From Taibaiella sp041660405 (lineage in GTDB: Bacteria; Bacteroidota; Bacteroidia; Chitinophagales; Chitinophagaceae), in NCBI GenBank assembly GCA_041660405.1, contig JBAZWL010000020.1, positions 1 through 64,000 of the forward strand: a stretch of 64,000 nt of DNA. The letters run 5' to 3'. How positions within the stretch are numbered: position 1 is the first letter of the stretch; every line of letters begins with the position of its first letter. Both the position numbers and the translations under genes were made by a program. The notes under the pieces are model-generated. The model searched no databases, had not been told where the DNA came from, and saw only the letters and a list, made by a program, of their open reading frames with translations. This document shows positions 62,765 through 64,000 of this stretch, piece by piece.

Positions 62765-64000
62765 TTAAATTCTTTCTGACTTATTTAAGATATATTCCAG
62801 TGTGAGCCGGTCTTCTATATTTGCTTTAAAAGATGGGCAACCAACTTCTTTACTATACCATTTTTTAGGACACCCACCGCCGCAAACAGGAAACAAGCTG
62901 CATCCCGGACAATAAGAAATATTCTTTTCAATATCAATATTCCAATTTCTTGGGATAGCTTCCTGATTGTAAGTATCCTCATGAAATAGTACATTCCCAA
63001 TCCTGTATTTCTCGGTTTCGTACATTGGCGTATAAGGAAACTCATAACAGGGATAAATGTTACCATTTGCGTCATACACATCGGCATCTGGCTTTACAAC
63101 CATACATGGTATAGGATTACGGGAGGGTAGAACAGTGCCGAATTTAAATCCTCTACTCACGGCATGTAAGATGAAATCTATTTCCAGGTCGCCAAATTGT
63201 TTAGCATTTAAGCTATATTCTTCGGCATTATTATCTCCCCAATTCACAATAGGTTTAAAATCTATACCGACGCCCCTGTTATGTAAATCGTGAGCAGCAA
63301 GCAGATCAACCAGGTCTTCAATCTCATGATGATTAGTTTGATCAATATTTACGCGGATCACAATGGATGATTTGTGTTCTTTATGCTCCCTCAGTTTGGT
63401 AACTGAAATTATATTACCAAGAATAATGTCAAATGTGGCCTCTCCACTTTTAGTATGCCGCCTGCTATCATGAGTTTCAGCCAGGCCATCAAGTGTTATT
63501 TGATAGTGGGTAATCTTGCATTCTGTAACTAATTTTTTATATACACTTTCTTTCAGGCTCAAACCATTTGTAATGATGCTTGCAGAATAGACAACGCCAA
63601 TGTCTTTACAATGCGCAATAATTTCCTTACTGATTTCGACCATTTTTGAATAGCCTAACAACGGCTCACCTCCATACCAATCTATAGCAAGATTCGTATA
63701 TTTCTGCTTGCTTAGTTTGCTCTTAATTTGCTCAATTATTTTTTGGGTTATATTATCTCCCATAGTTTTCTTTGAGTGCACCTGACCACAATAGCCGCAG
63801 CCAAGTTGGCAATTGGCAGTAGGTTGTATTGTAAGGGTCAACGTTTTGCTATCGGCAACATGTCTTTTATTCCTTTCTAATACTTCTTTGAACTCATCTT
63901 CGTCAGCCCTTACAATCGCTTCAATCGTTATCAAATTAAATAGTTCCTCAGAACCTATTTTGTCGAATCTGTTTCCAGTAATATTTTCCCAAAGTTCATT
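62765..64000 (-). CDS. Radical SAM/SPASM peptide maturase (5' end beyond window)
   Basis: Cytoplasmic radical SAM enzyme of the SPASM type, probably installing a cross-link in the precursor peptide. The frame is open to the right edge; the apparent start at 63934 is a TTG in frame with at least 22 upstream codons (...GSEELFNLITIEAIV), so the true start is off the window. In TTG-based numbering the cluster motif is CQLGCGYC (Cys42, 46, 49). The SPASM domain has C-x13-G-x4-C (CMVVKPDADVYDAN, then GNIYPC) and CPGCSLFPVCGGGC, followed by one more Cys. Confidence 0.93.
   Translation of the reverse strand, partial: NELWENITGNRFDKIGSEELFNLITIEAIVRADEDEFKEVLERNKRHVADSKTLTLTIQPTANCQLGCGYCGQVHSKKTMGDNITQKIIEQIKSKLSKQKYTNLAIDWYGGEPLLGYSKMVEISKEIIAHCKDIGVVYSASIITNGLSLKESVYKKLVTECKITHYQITLDGLAETHDSRRHTKSGEATFDIILGNIISVTKLREHKEHKSSIVIRVNIDQTNHHEIEDLVDLLAAHDLHNRGVGIDFKPIVNWGDNNAEEYSLNAKQFGDLEIDFILHAVSRGFKFGTVLPSRNPIPCMVVKPDADVYDANGNIYPCYEFPYTPMYETEKYRIGNVLFHEDTYNQEAIPRNWNIDIEKNISYCPGCSLFPVCGGGCPKKWYSKEVGCPSFKANIEDRLTLEYILNKSERI

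Noticed and set aside
1..64000. tRNA, rRNA or riboswitch genes
   Set aside because: Reading through the spacers I saw no tRNA T-loop pattern, rRNA stretch or known riboswitch core; a covariance-model scan was not possible.

Overview
The window looks like chromosomal DNA of a Bacteroidota species, most likely of the Chitinophagaceae type (the family is an inference). Supporting signs are type IX secretion genes (a PorQ-like protein and a protein with a type A sorting tail), LptC/LptE lipoproteins, DUF4476 and DUF3667 proteins, AT-rich spacers, almost no Shine-Dalgarno sequences, and promoters of the Bacteroidota form TTTG-N19-TAnnTTTG.

Positions 1-13.5 kb hold housekeeping genes: fusA (cut by the left edge), fabI, porQ, glyA, a thioesterase, a YebC-family regulator, a biotin carrier protein, a DUF4476 protein, a methyltransferase and secA. 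secA is flanked on both sides by copies of the same palindromic repeat. Positions 13.5-16 kb form a small accessory patch. It holds a probable toxin-antitoxin-chaperone operon with a SecB-like third gene, then an HTH gene with an array of degenerate repeats upstream. Positions 16-22.4 kb carry a DppB-type permease, ald, a TerB-like gene and the operon LON-domain protein / coaX / outer membrane protein / lptC.

Positions 22.5-34.4 kb are an aromatic amino acid block: trpE-G-D-C-F-B-A, then a DAHP synthase-chorismate mutase fusion, a membrane protein of unknown function, and aroB, aroA, aroC. A consensus promoter, a Trp-rich leader peptide and an intrinsic terminator precede trpE, which fits transcription attenuation. 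trpE itself carries an apparent one-base frameshift in an A run. Positions 34.5-51.9 kb hold lptE, secG, a DsbD-like domain, an RNA methyltransferase, clpS, a symporter, a DUF3667 protein, a GlcD-like oxidase, ppa, a 21-bp minisatellite, polA, a small Cys-rich protein not previously called here, a collagen-like protein beside a sorting-domain protein, and aat.

Positions 52-64 kb, all on the minus strand, form a peptide natural product (RiPP) locus: a radical SAM/SPASM maturase (running off the right edge), a helical protein of unknown function, a C39-peptidase ABC exporter, an exported CocE/S15-type hydrolase, two S41 peptidase paralogues and a LytS/LytR two-component pair. Between the two S41 genes lies an unlisted 54-residue peptide with a typical Bacteroidota double-glycine leader, the probable precursor. 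A maturase, an exporter that can cut after GG, exported proteases and a sensor-regulator pair overlapping the last protease gene suggest a secreted modified peptide with linked processing or immunity and perhaps sensing.

Several families of short palindromic repeats are scattered between genes, including 33-bp elements that begin AAC and end GTT and supply the stop codons of two genes.
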